DNA from: Nocardioides sp. zg-1230
GTDB lineage: Bacteria > Actinomycetota > Actinomycetes > Propionibacteriales > Nocardioidaceae
Reading direction: 5' to 3'
DNA: 64,000 nucleotides
NCBI RefSeq assembly: GCF_013155335.1
Contig: NZ_JABJQZ010000008.1
Coordinates: forward strand, 248,001-312,000
Below are positions 42,668 to 50,571 of the stretch, piece by piece. Every line of letters starts with the position of its first letter. The stretch's first letter is position 1. Under the pieces are notes generated by a model. That model made no database searches and was not told the origin of the DNA. It saw only the letters and a list, made by a program, of their open reading frames with translations. The translations under genes were made by a program, and so were the position numbers.

Positions 42668-44065
42668 TCAGGCCTCGTCGGACTCCGCCTTCTCGGGAGC
42701 GGCAGCCTCGTCGGTGCTCGTCTCGACCGGCTCCGCGCCGATCGTGCCGTCGGGGCGCAGGTTCTTGAGCTCGACCACGTTGCCCGAGGCGTCCTTCACG
42801 GTCGCCGCCTCGACGATCGTGGCCAGCGCCTTGCCGCGCAGGATCTCCTGCACGAGCTCGGGGATGTGGTTGTGCTCGAACATGTGGTTGGCGAACTCCT
42901 GCGGGTCCTGGCCGGACTGCTGGGCGCGCCGCACGAGGTGCTCGGAGAGCTCGGCCTGGTCGATGCCGAACTCCTCCTTCTTCGCGATCTTGTCGAGGAT
43001 GAACTGGGCGGCGACGGCGTCGCGGACCCGGCGCTCGAGGTCGGCCTCGAACTCCTCCTGGGTCTGGCCCTCGTCCTCGAGGTACTTCTCCATGGTGATG
43101 CCGGCGAAGCCGAGCTGCTGCTCGACGTTCTGACGACGGGCGTTGAGCTCGTCGGTGACCATCACCTCGGGCAGCGGGATGGAGACCTTCTCCAGCAGGG
43201 CCTCGAGGACCGCGTCGCGGGCGGCGGCGGCCTGCTCGAGGCGCTTGCCGCGCCCGAGGCGCTCGCGCACGTCGGCGGTGAGCTCCTCGGCCGTGTCGAA
43301 CTCGGAGGCGAGCTGGGCGAACTCGTCGTCGTACTCGGGGAGCTGCTGCTCCTGCACGGCCGTGACCTTGACCGTCACCTGGACGGGCTCGCCGACCAGG
43401 TCACCACCGGCGAGCTCGGAGTCGAAGGTCGCGTCGTCGCCGGCGGAGAGGCCGACGAGGGCCTCGTCGAGGCCGTCGATCATGCCGCCGCGGCCGACCT
43501 TGTAGGACATGCCGGTGACCTCGCCGCCCTCGACGGTCTCGCCGTCCTTGGCCGCGACCAGGTCGATGGTGACGAAGTCGCCGTCGGCAGCCGCGCGCTC
43601 GACGGGGACGAGGGTGCCGAAGCGCTCACGCAGCGCCTCGACCTGCTCGTCGACGTCGGCGTCGCTGATCTCGACGTCCTCGACGCTGGCCTCGAGGCCG
43701 TCGTAGGCCGGCAGCTCGAAGTCGGGCTTGACGTCGACCTCGGCGGTGAACTCCAAGGACTCGTTGTCCTCGAACTTCGTCACCTCGATCTCCGGCTGGG
43801 CCAGCGGCTCGAGGTCGTGCTCCTGCAGGGCAGCCATGTACTGCTGCGGGACGACGGCGTTGATCGCCTCGTCGAGGACCGGGCCGCGGCCGACCTGGCG
43901 GTCGATGACCGCCGGCGGGACCTTGCCCCGGCGGAAGCCCGGGACGTTGATCTGCTTCGCGATCTTCTGGTACGCCGCGTCGAGGCTCGGCTTGAGCTCC
44001 TCGAAGGGCACCTCGACGGTCAGCTTGGCCCGGGTGGGGCTCAAGGTCTCGACGGCGCTCTTCAC
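42668..44065 (-). CDS. tig: Trigger factor, ribosome-bound chaperone
   Basis: Trigger factor binds at the ribosome exit and shields nascent chains. The 465-residue product has the ribosome-binding signature GFRRGKVP near residue 45, a PPIase (FKBP-like) domain near 155-245 with GDFVTIDLVAAKDGE, and a helical C-terminal chaperone domain with a Gln/Glu-rich region. The GTG at 44065 has CAGGAGA 5-8 nt upstream. tig normally precedes clpP1-clpP2-clpX directly; here about 2.4 kb of inserted genes lie between. Confidence 0.97.
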   Translation of the reverse strand: MKSAVETLSPTRAKLTVEVPFEELKPSLDAAYQKIAKQINVPGFRRGKVPPAVIDRQVGRGPVLDEAINAVVPQQYMAALQEHDLEPLAQPEIEVTKFEDNESLEFTAEVDVKPDFELPAYDGLEASVEDVEISDADVDEQVEALRERFGTLVPVERAAADGDFVTIDLVAAKDGETVEGGEVTGMSYKVGRGGMIDGLDEALVGLSAGDDATFDSELAGGDLVGEPVQVTVKVTAVQEQQLPEYDDEFAQLASEFDTAEELTADVRERLGRGKRLEQAAAARDAVLEALLEKVSIPLPEVMVTDELNARRQNVEQQLGFAGITMEKYLEDEGQTQEEFEADLERRVRDAVAAQFILDKIAKKEEFGIDQAELSEHLVRRAQQSGQDPQEFANHMFEHNHIPELVQEILRGKALATIVEAATVKDASGNVVELKNLRPDGTIGAEPVETSTDEAAAPEKAESDEA

Positions 44066-44246
44066 AAATGTCTCCTGATGCTGAAGGTCTGTGGGTGGAC
44101 CACACGGGGAAAGGTGCGGCATCGCCACGGCACGGAGCCCGGCGACCGCAAACCTCGCCAGTCTATCGACGGCGCGCGCACAGGCCGAATCACGCGAAGC
44201 GTGGCCCTCGCCGGCGTGACGGGTGGGGCTGGAGTCGGCTGGTGGG

Positions 44247-44319
44247 TCGGGGCGACAGGACTCGAACCTGCGATCTCCTGCTCCCAAAGCAGGCGCGCTA
44301 GCCACTACGCTACGCCCCG
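44247..44319 (-). tRNA. tRNA-Pro (anticodon TGG)
   Basis: A 73-nt cloverleaf on the minus strand: acceptor stem CGGGGCG/CGCCCCG, D-arm with AGTGGCTAGC, anticodon stem CCTGC/GCAGG around TTTGGGA giving TGG, T-arm GCAGGTTCGAGTCCTGT and discriminator A. The 3' CCA is not encoded (the genome reads CCC next), so it must be added by the CCA enzyme. Confidence 0.96.
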
Positions 44320-44365
44320 CCAAACGGGCCCCGACGCGCTCCGGGAGGAGACGCCGCGGCCTGCT

Positions 44366-44439
44366 TGGAGCGGATGACGGGAATCGAACCCGCGTAGCCA
44401 GTTTGGAAGACTGGGGCTCTACCATTGAGCTACATCCGC
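44366..44439 (-). tRNA. tRNA-Gly (anticodon TCC)
   Basis: A minus-strand cloverleaf: acceptor GCGGATG/CATCCGC, D-arm AGCTCAATGGTAGAGC, anticodon stem CCAGT/ACTGG with loop CTTCCAA giving TCC, T-arm GCGGGTTCGATTCCCGT and discriminator T. The body is 71 nt (44369-44439) and the CCA at 44368-44366 is encoded, unlike the adjacent tRNA-Pro. The two genes are 46 nt apart and probably co-transcribed upstream of tig. Confidence 0.96.
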
Positions 44440-44514
44440 GCGCGTCCCGACGACGTGGTTCTCGCCGGTGCGGGTGTCATGGTGCCACACGCGTGAGCGT
44501 GCGCCCCAACCGGC

Positions 44515-45570
44515 TCAGCGCCGGTGCACCAGCAGCAGGGCGCGGTCGTCGTTGCGCGACCCTAGCGCCTCGACGAGGCGGGTGGCCCCGCCCTCGAACT
44601 CGCCGCGCAGCAGCCGCTCGGCCTGGCCGAGCATCCGGTCGATGCCGAGCGCGATGTCGCGGTTGCGGGTCTCGACCATGCCGTCGGTGTAGAGCAGCAG
44701 CGCATCGCCGCGGCGCATCTCCCCCGAGACCGCGGGGAAGCTCGCCCCGTCGATGAGGCCCAGGATCGGCCCCTCCGACTCCAGCACCTCCCAGCGACCG
44801 GAACCGGCGTGGCGCAGGGCGGCCGGGGGATGACCGGCGCTGCGGATGTCGTAGTGGCCTGTCGCGAGGTCGAGCGAGAGGTGGATCGCGGTGGCGAACC
44901 CCTCGTCCCAGTCCTGCTGGAGCAGGAACCGGTTGGCGCCGTCGAGGAACTCACTGGGCGGCAGGGCGCTCAGCAGCCCGCCGAGTGCGCCGCACAGCAG
45001 CAGGGCGCGGGTGCCGGCGCCCTGGCCCTTGCCGGAGACGTCGACGACGGCCACCTCGAGGCGGCCCTCGACGCGCGAGGCGACGACGAAGTCACCGGCG
45101 AACGGGGTGCCCCCGGCCGACCGGAGCTCGCTGGCGGCGTACCACTCCGCGGGCAGGTCGGGGATGCCGCCCTGTCGAAGGATGCGGTCGCGCAGGTCGA
45201 CGAACATCATCTCGCCCTGGATGCCCGCCACGCCGAGGCGCGTGCGACGGAACGACGACAGCAGCACTACGAACCCGAGGCCGAAGATGATGGCCACGGT
45301 CAGCGCGATACGAAGGTCGATCTTCTCCTGGGTCGGCACCACCAGGGCCAGGACCAGGAGCACGAAGACCACGAACCACGGCAGCTGCCGCGGCCCCAGC
45401 ACCAGGCTGGAGAGCACCAACGGGACGAGCAGGCTGACCAGCGGGAGGCTCTCGTCGAAGCGCCAGATGGCCAGGCCGATGAGAACCGTCGCGACGACGA
45501 GCGCGACCAGGGTGCGCGACCCCCGCGGAACGAGCCGGTTCGCGGCGGTGTTGAGCGATGGAGAACTCAT
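44515..45570 (-). CDS. Membrane-bound SpoIIE/PP2C-type serine phosphatase
   Basis: The 351-residue product has four hydrophobic helices in residues 20-110, then a SpoIIE-type PP2C domain with AGGTPFAGDFVVASRVEG near 160, the metal-site VAVVDVSGKGQGAG near 183, IRSAGHPPAALR near 248 and LLLYTDGMVETRNRD near 300. Relatives dephosphorylate anti-sigma-factor antagonists, so a role in sigma-factor or stress signalling is likely; no partner kinase or STAS gene is next to it. ATG at 45570 has AGGAGG 9 nt upstream and overlaps the glycosylase stop by ATGA. Confidence 0.9.
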   Translation of the reverse strand: MSSPSLNTAANRLVPRGSRTLVALVVATVLIGLAIWRFDESLPLVSLLVPLVLSSLVLGPRQLPWFVVFVLLVLALVVPTQEKIDLRIALTVAIIFGLGFVVLLSSFRRTRLGVAGIQGEMMFVDLRDRILRQGGIPDLPAEWYAASELRSAGGTPFAGDFVVASRVEGRLEVAVVDVSGKGQGAGTRALLLCGALGGLLSALPPSEFLDGANRFLLQQDWDEGFATAIHLSLDLATGHYDIRSAGHPPAALRHAGSGRWEVLESEGPILGLIDGASFPAVSGEMRRGDALLLYTDGMVETRNRDIALGIDRMLGQAERLLRGEFEGGATRLVEALGSRNDDRALLLVHRR

Positions 45571-46475
45571 CCCCGAGCCCCTCCTGCTCTCCCGGTCCCC
45601 TTGGTGGCAGATCGTACGGCCCGGGAGCGGAACTTCGGCTGGCATTTGGGGCACCAGAACGTGTTGCGTCCGACCAGCTCACCGGTACGCACCGTCGCCC
45701 CGCAGACCAGGCAGGGCTGCGAGGTGCGGCGGTAGACGTAGACCTCGCCCCCGTGGTCGTCCTTGCGGGGTGGGCGCCCCATCGCCTCGGGGGTGTGCTC
45801 GGGTCGCACCGTGTCGATCCTGCCGGTGCGCACGCCCTCTGCCATGAGCTCGACGAGGTCGGCCCACATCGCCCGCCACTGGCCGCTGCGCAGGGTGTTG
45901 CCCGGGCGCAGCGGGTGGATGCGGTGCCGGAAGAGCACCTCGGCGCGGTAGACGTTGCCGACGCCCGCCAGCACCTTCTGGTCCATCAGCAGGTCGCCGA
46001 TCGCCCGAGGGCTCGCCGAGATGCGGCGCCAGGCGAGGTCGGGGTCGGCGTCGGGTCGCAGCGGGTCGGGACCGAGGCGCCCCAGGATCTCGGCGCGCCG
46101 CGCGGCACCCACCAGGTCGCAGATGATGGCGCCACGCAGGTCGGCGTACGCCGCCGGGCGGGGGTCGACGGGGTCGCCCACCGTGACCAGACGCAGTCGT
46201 ACGGCGCCGACCGGGTCGGGCACCACGCCGCCCGCGGGCGTCGTACGCACGTCGAGCTGGCCGATCAGGCCGAGGTGGACGTGCACGACGCGCTCACCCT
46301 CGAGCTCGAGGAACAGGTGCTTGCCGGCGGAGTCGGCACCGACCACGCGCGAGCCGTCGAGCTGCTCCGCGTCGGCGGCGAAGCGGCCCTGCGGTGACGA
46401 CACCCGGACCCTCCGCCCAGCGAAGGCGGCGGTCAGGTCGTCGGCCAGCTTGCGAAGGGTGTGCCCCTCAGGCAT
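45567..46475 (-). CDS. Fpg/Nei-family DNA glycosylase (Nei2-like)
   Basis: Removes oxidised bases and cuts the abasic site by beta/delta elimination. The 302-residue product starts MPEGHT (catalytic Pro2, Glu3), the Nei-type start rather than MPELPE of Fpg. An H2TH domain near 150-205 has LMDQKVLAGVGNVYRAEVLF. The C-terminal zinc finger is CLVC...CPKC near 255-280 and is intact. ATG at 46475 overlaps the rpiB end by 8 nt. Nei2 of mycobacteria is the closest named analogue by motif. Confidence 0.92.
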   Translation of the reverse strand: MPEGHTLRKLADDLTAAFAGRRVRVSSPQGRFAADAEQLDGSRVVGADSAGKHLFLELEGERVVHVHLGLIGQLDVRTTPAGGVVPDPVGAVRLRLVTVGDPVDPRPAAYADLRGAIICDLVGAARRAEILGRLGPDPLRPDADPDLAWRRISASPRAIGDLLMDQKVLAGVGNVYRAEVLFRHRIHPLRPGNTLRSGQWRAMWADLVELMAEGVRTGRIDTVRPEHTPEAMGRPPRKDDHGGEVYVYRRTSQPCLVCGATVRTGELVGRNTFWCPKCQPKFRSRAVRSATKGTGRAGGARG

Positions 46476-47001
46476 CCGCGTCGTCGGAGGACGTCTCCGG
46501 GTCGGGACCACGCAGGGCCGACTCCGGCAGCGGGGGCAGCTCGCCCGACTCGTCGTAGGTCGAGAGCTGGCCGATGCGACGCACGTGTCGCTCGTCGCCG
46601 GAGAAGGGCGTGGTCAGGAAGACCTCGACGAACCGGGTCATGTCGTCCACCGGGTGCATCCGGCCGCCGACCGAGACGACGTTGGCGTCGTTGTGCTCGC
46701 GGGCCAGCACCGCCGTCTCCTCCGACCAGGCCAGGGCACATCGGATGCCCTCGACCTTGTTGGCCGCGATCTGCTCGCCGTTGCCGGAGCCGCCGATCAC
46801 GACGCCCAGGCTGTCGAGCCCCTCGGCGCGGTCGGCCGCGACCCCCTCGGCCGCCCGGAGGCAGAAGCACGGGTAGTCGTCGAGGGCGTCGTAGACGAAC
46901 GGACCGTGGTCGACGGCCTCGTAGCCGTGGTCCACCAGCCAGGTCATCAGGTGGTCCTTCAGCTCGAGGCCGGCATGGTCGGAGCCCAGGTGAACACGCA
47001 T
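46468..47001 (-). CDS. rpiB: Ribose-5-phosphate isomerase B
   Basis: Interconverts ribulose-5-phosphate and ribose-5-phosphate in the pentose phosphate pathway. The 177-residue RpiB/LacA-family product has HLGSDHAGLELKDHL near residue 5, DDYPCFCLRAA near 52, the anion-hole GVVIGGSGNGEQIAANK near 75, and LAREHNDANVVSVGGR near 105. The length is a little above average because of a polar tail. ATG at 47001 gives the family start; no ribosome site is visible. Confidence 0.93.
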   Translation of the reverse strand: MRVHLGSDHAGLELKDHLMTWLVDHGYEAVDHGPFVYDALDDYPCFCLRAAEGVAADRAEGLDSLGVVIGGSGNGEQIAANKVEGIRCALAWSEETAVLAREHNDANVVSVGGRMHPVDDMTRFVEVFLTTPFSGDERHVRRIGQLSTYDESGELPPLPESALRGPDPETSSDDADA

Positions 47002-47177
47002 GGGAGGAGTTTGGCAGAGCCGGACCGCCGGCACCGAAGCGGCTGAGTGTGGCTGCGGACTCGCAGCGCTCCTCGCGCCCGCTCGACATGAGGGAGGGCA
47101 GCGGCACGGCTGTCGGGACCGATGCCCCGGCCTCCCCGTCCCGGCGTCGAATCATCCACATCGGGGACTGGCCGGCG

Positions 47178-47207
47178 TTGACGGTGGGACACGAGTCGTG
47201 GGACAAT
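47178..47207 (+). promoter_or_regulatory. Promoter of the DUF222-HNH gene
   Basis: TTGACG (47178-47183), 18 nt, GACAAT (47202-47207): a good sigma-70-type promoter about 36 nt before the start codon. Its -10 box shares its last base with the SOS palindrome, so LexA would occlude it. Confidence 0.65.
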
Positions 47208-47222
47208 CGAACACACGTTCGA
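47207..47222. promoter_or_regulatory. SOS (LexA) box
   Basis: TCGAAC-ACAC-GTTCGA, a perfect 6+4+6 palindrome that fits the Gram-positive/actinobacterial SOS consensus CGAAC-N4-GTTCG. It directly follows the -10 box and lies 20 nt before the ATG of the DUF222-HNH gene. Confidence 0.85.
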
Positions 47223-47242
47223 CGACGGCTCGGGGAGATGAG

Positions 47243-48595
47243 ATGACGGCGGCTCAAGCAGACGGTCAGGTGTGGCAGGCCGCCGACCTGCACGCCCTCG
47301 CCGATCTGCTCGCCGACCTGACACCCGGTGCCACGCCGGTCGACCACCTCGACCAGCTCGAGGCCCTCGAGCGGATCACGTCAGCCGCCGCGGCGGCGAA
47401 GGTGGTCGTCACGGCCACGTTCGCAGACGCTGCCGACACCGAGGTCGACGTGGACGTGCCTGTGAGCGGTCGGCGTACGCCGCCGCGGGCGATGTCGATC
47501 GGCGCCGAGGTAGCGCTCGCCACGATGGCGAGCCCCCACGCAGGTGAGCAGCGGGTGCTGCTGTCGCGGCGGCTGCGCGACCACCTCCCCCTCACCCTGA
47601 GCGCCCTCGCCCGCGGCGAGCTCACCGAGGAGCGAGCCTTCGCCATCGCGCGCGAGGTGGCCCACCTCACGCCCGAGCAGCGCAGCATGGTCGACGCCGA
47701 CCTCGTCCCACGACTGGCCGGCCTCGGCGACGTCCGCCTGCGCCAGGCGGTGCGCCGCTCGTGCCTCACCCACGCCGCCGAGTCCGAGACCCGGCGTTGC
47801 CGACGAGCTCGCGCCGACCGGCGGGTTACCAGCCGTGCCCTCGACGACGGCACCGGACAGCTCACCGCCACCCTGCCCCTCGAGGTCCTCGCCGCGGTCC
47901 GCACGGCCCTCGACGCTGCGGCCGCGACCGCCCGCACCGACGGTGACGTGCGCACCGCCGGGCAGGTCCGCGCCGACACCCTCGCCGCCCGGATCACCGG
48001 CGCCGAGACCGTCACCGACCCGGTCCCGGTGCGCGTCAACCTCGTCATCGGGGTCGAGTCCCTCCTCGACACCGGCACCGAGCCCGGCCTCGTCCCCGGT
48101 GAGGGGTTCCTGCCCGCAGCACTCTGCACGGAGTGGGTACGCCGCGCCAGCGACGCCGCGAAGGCCACCCTCCGGCGACTCTTCGCCAGCCCCGAGGACC
48201 GGGTGCTCGTGGCGATGGAGTCCACCAGCCGCCGCTTCGACGGCCAGCTCGCCGAGCTCCTCGACCTCCGCGACGCCGGCACCTGCCGCACCCCGGGCTG
48301 CAACGCCGCCATCCGGCACCACGACCACATCACCCCCGCCGCCGATGGCGGGCCCACCGAAGCCGCCAACGGCCAAGGCCTGTGCGAGCGCTGCAACTAC
48401 GTCAAGGAATCACCCGGCTGGACCTCCTGGGTCGCCGACCCCGGCCACAAGCACCTCCACGAGGTCCACAGCGTCACCGAACACCTCCGCATCACCCGCT
48501 CCACCTCACCACCACTACCGGGCGGACCAGCAGGCACCGTCGGCTACTCCCCAGTCGAGCTCCGGCTCGCCAGCAACTACACCCTGGCCTCGTAG
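47243..48595 (+). CDS. DUF222 / HNH endonuclease-domain protein (13E12 family), SOS-controlled
   Basis: The 450-residue product has an N-terminal and central DUF222 region (ARGELTEERAFAIAREVAHLTPEQR near residue 125; a helical domain to ~330) and a C-terminal HNH nuclease motif: DAGTCRTPGCNA near 346, HHDHITPAADGGPT near 360 and NGQGLCERCNYVKE near 375, with both Cys pairs and the His residues intact. This is the actinobacterial 13E12 family, whose members in mycobacteria include SOS-induced genes. ATG at 47243 follows a GGGGAGATGAG ribosome region. The cellular substrate is not known. Confidence 0.92.
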   Translation: MTAAQADGQVWQAADLHALADLLADLTPGATPVDHLDQLEALERITSAAAAAKVVVTATFADAADTEVDVDVPVSGRRTPPRAMSIGAEVALATMASPHAGEQRVLLSRRLRDHLPLTLSALARGELTEERAFAIAREVAHLTPEQRSMVDADLVPRLAGLGDVRLRQAVRRSCLTHAAESETRRCRRARADRRVTSRALDDGTGQLTATLPLEVLAAVRTALDAAAATARTDGDVRTAGQVRADTLAARITGAETVTDPVPVRVNLVIGVESLLDTGTEPGLVPGEGFLPAALCTEWVRRASDAAKATLRRLFASPEDRVLVAMESTSRRFDGQLAELLDLRDAGTCRTPGCNAAIRHHDHITPAADGGPTEAANGQGLCERCNYVKESPGWTSWVADPGHKHLHEVHSVTEHLRITRSTSPPLPGGPAGTVGYSPVELRLASNYTLAS

Positions 48596-48597
48596 TC

Positions 48598-48907
48598 CCA
48601 GGCCTCACGGGCAAGACCACCGTGGCAACGCCGGCGAGGCAGGAACCAGCTCGCCGTGATCTCGCAGGACGTGGTCCGTCGAGAGGTGCTGTGGGCGAAC
48701 GATCGAGCGGGCAACCCGGCCATCGGCATGATCGACGTGATGGCCCGCTACGCGCTGGACCAGTGCTTCTCCGCCGACCGTCGAGGGCATCCTGCATCCC
48801 GACCGCTACGGCGACACGGAGCGGCGTATGTCGACGGCCTCGACGAGACGACCATCCGCGCCGGGAAACCGTGGACGACGTCATCGGACGCGTGAGCAGC
48901 GACTGAG
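48598..48907 (+). pseudogene. Degraded P-loop (AAA/zeta-like) kinase
   Basis: Three reading frames carry successive pieces of one kinase family. The first has a Walker-A remnant GLTGKTTVA (from about 48601) that has lost residues. The second has VISQDVVRREVLWANDRAGN and IGMIDVMARYALD (48656 on). The third has VEGILHPDRYGDTERRM (48780 on), and then fragments like the LDET...KP region lead to a TGA at 48904-48906. At least two frameshifts and a deletion separate them. Intact relatives run P-loop, SQD/EQD, ARYALDHG, EGIL..RYG in one frame. The 240-nt ORF inside it is not a gene. It follows the DUF222-HNH stop closely. Confidence 0.65.
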
Positions 48908-49094
48908 GGTGAGCCTGGGGCTAGGCGTCGGAACAGGTTGAAGAGGTCGACAGTTCAACCATGGTTGTGCAGACCCCGACCCTCGGAGTAGACCTAGTGA
49001 TGCTCACGAGGTGCCCGAAGATGCTCGCTCGCGCAGTCGAGCGCCGGCGGGCACCCCGTGAGACCAGCCGGACGATGATCGCCGGCGCCGCCGC

Positions 49095-49985
49095 TCAGCC
49101 AGCTGTGAGGTGCTGGTCGAGCCAGCCGGCGACCTGGCGCACGAGGGGCTCGGAGGCCGTGAAGGTCGCGTGCCGCCAGAAGCCGTGTGTCTGGCCCAGG
49201 CAGCGGATGCCGACGACCTCGACCCCGGCCTCCGCGATGCGCCGGGCGAGCTCCTCCCCCTCGTCACGGAGCGGGTCCGCCTCCGCCGTGGCGACGAAGG
49301 TGGGCGGCAGGGTGTGCAGGCGCTCCGAGAGCAGCGGTGCGAGGTCGGGGTCGTCGTAGTCGGCCTCGGTGCGGGCGTACTGCTCCCAATACCAGGTCGC
49401 TTCAGCGGGGTCGAAGCCCGACGCGGCCCCCAGCTCCCACGACGGAAAGGCGTTGCGCGGGTCGAGGAAGGGGTAGATGAGTGCGACCGCGGCGAAGAAG
49501 CCCGGGTTGCGCAGGGCAGCCACGACGGCGAGGTTGGCGCCGGCCGAGTCGCCGTGGGCGGCGTACGGCCCGGTCAGGCCCGACCCGGCACCTTCCCGGC
49601 GGAGCCAGCCGACGACCGTGTCGAGGTCGTCGGGGGCGGCGGGGAACGGGTGCTCCGGCGGCTGGCGGTAGTCGACGCTCAGCACCGCCCGGCGGCCGCG
49701 GTTGGCCATGCGCCGGCAGATGCCGTCGTGGACGTCGACGTCGTTGAGCACGAACCCACCGCCGTGGGCGTGGACGACGAGCCCCGGCACCGCGTCGGCC
49801 GGGACGTAGAGCCGGCAGCGGACACCGTCGGCGTCGACGTCCTCCACGCGGGCGACGTCCTCCCGCGGCTGGCGGAGGTTGAAGCGACGTACGTCCTCGC
49901 GGTGGGCGGCGAGGTCGAAGCCGGGCGCGCTGAGGTCGGGACCGGCGTCGGCCTCGACGGCCGCGCGGACCTCGGGGTACATCAC
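49095..49985 (-). CDS. Alpha/beta hydrolase of the HSL/acetyl-esterase family
   Basis: The 296-residue product has the oxyanion-hole HAHGGGFV near residue 72, the nucleophile GDSAGANLAV near 143 (Ser), an acid in ADPLRDEG near 237 and His in GQTHGFWRH near 270: the complete triad of hormone-sensitive-lipase-type esterases. The substrate is probably a short-chain ester; none can be named. It has no signal peptide, so it is likely cytoplasmic. Its start (GTG 49985 or ATG 49982) is only 4 nt after the stop of the LURP-one gene, so metG-LURP-hydrolase may be one transcript. Confidence 0.9.
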   Translation of the reverse strand: MMYPEVRAAVEADAGPDLSAPGFDLAAHREDVRRFNLRQPREDVARVEDVDADGVRCRLYVPADAVPGLVVHAHGGGFVLNDVDVHDGICRRMANRGRRAVLSVDYRQPPEHPFPAAPDDLDTVVGWLRREGAGSGLTGPYAAHGDSAGANLAVVAALRNPGFFAAVALIYPFLDPRNAFPSWELGAASGFDPAEATWYWEQYARTEADYDDPDLAPLLSERLHTLPPTFVATAEADPLRDEGEELARRIAEAGVEVVGIRCLGQTHGFWRHATFTASEPLVRQVAGWLDQHLTAG

Positions 49986-49989
49986 GGGA

Positions 49990-50571
49990 TCAGCGCGCCA
50001 TCAGCGCGTCGAGGGCGACCGCGACAGCAGCGGCGACGCGGAAGTCGACCCGCTGGTCCGGCACGGTCACGCGGTAGCGGTCACCGATCGACATCTTGCG
50101 CTCGACCGAGAAGAGCGGCGCACCACCCGCGTCGACGAAGTCGAAGTGGATGGGGATGAAGTCGAGCTCGGTGAAGCGGCGCAGCAGGCCGGCGACCTGG
50201 TTGCGCTCCTGGCCGGTGCCCGCGTAGCCGGGGCCCTCGATGTGGAAGGTCGAGCGCAGCAGCGAGGCGCCGAAGTCCTTCCGGAAGAAGCCGATCTGGG
50301 CGCCCGACTCGTCGGTGATGTCGTAGCCGGCGTTGAGGTCGAGCTTCCTGCGCGCCTTGAAGCCGAACACCGCGCGCGACTTGCTCGCGTCGGAGAAGAA
50401 GGTGACCTGCTCCTTGAAGGCCATCCGCTTCTGCTCGGCGAGCGCCATCAGCCGCGTCGGGTTGCCTGACTCGTCCGACTCCGACACCTCGTAGCGGTTG
50501 ACCATCATCGTGAGCTTCTGCTTCACCACGAAGTGGGGCAGGTACATCTCGGCGGGCGTCCCGGACGTCAT
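49990..50571 (-). CDS. LURP-one-related / YxjI-like beta-barrel protein
   Basis: The 193-residue product begins YLPHFVVKQKLTMMVNRYEV and continues with alternating strands (MAFKEQVTFFSD, RAVFGFKARRKLDLNAGYDI, FSVERKMSIGDRYRV), the pattern of the LURP-one-related (Tubby-like, scramblase-like) family. No catalytic residues are known. A C-terminal hydrophobic Ala/Val stretch (VAAAVAVALDALM) is short. ATG at 50571 overlaps the metG stop by ATGA, so it is coupled to metG, a link without an obvious functional reason. Confidence 0.82.
   Translation of the reverse strand: MTSGTPAEMYLPHFVVKQKLTMMVNRYEVSESDESGNPTRLMALAEQKRMAFKEQVTFFSDASKSRAVFGFKARRKLDLNAGYDITDESGAQIGFFRKDFGASLLRSTFHIEGPGYAGTGQERNQVAGLLRRFTELDFIPIHFDFVDAGGAPLFSVERKMSIGDRYRVTVPDQRVDFRVAAAVAVALDALMAR

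Noticed and set aside
48656..48895. A 79-codon ORF as a small gene
   Set aside because: Its sequence is the middle of a kinase family whose start and end lie in the other two frames, so it is better explained as a pseudogene fragment.
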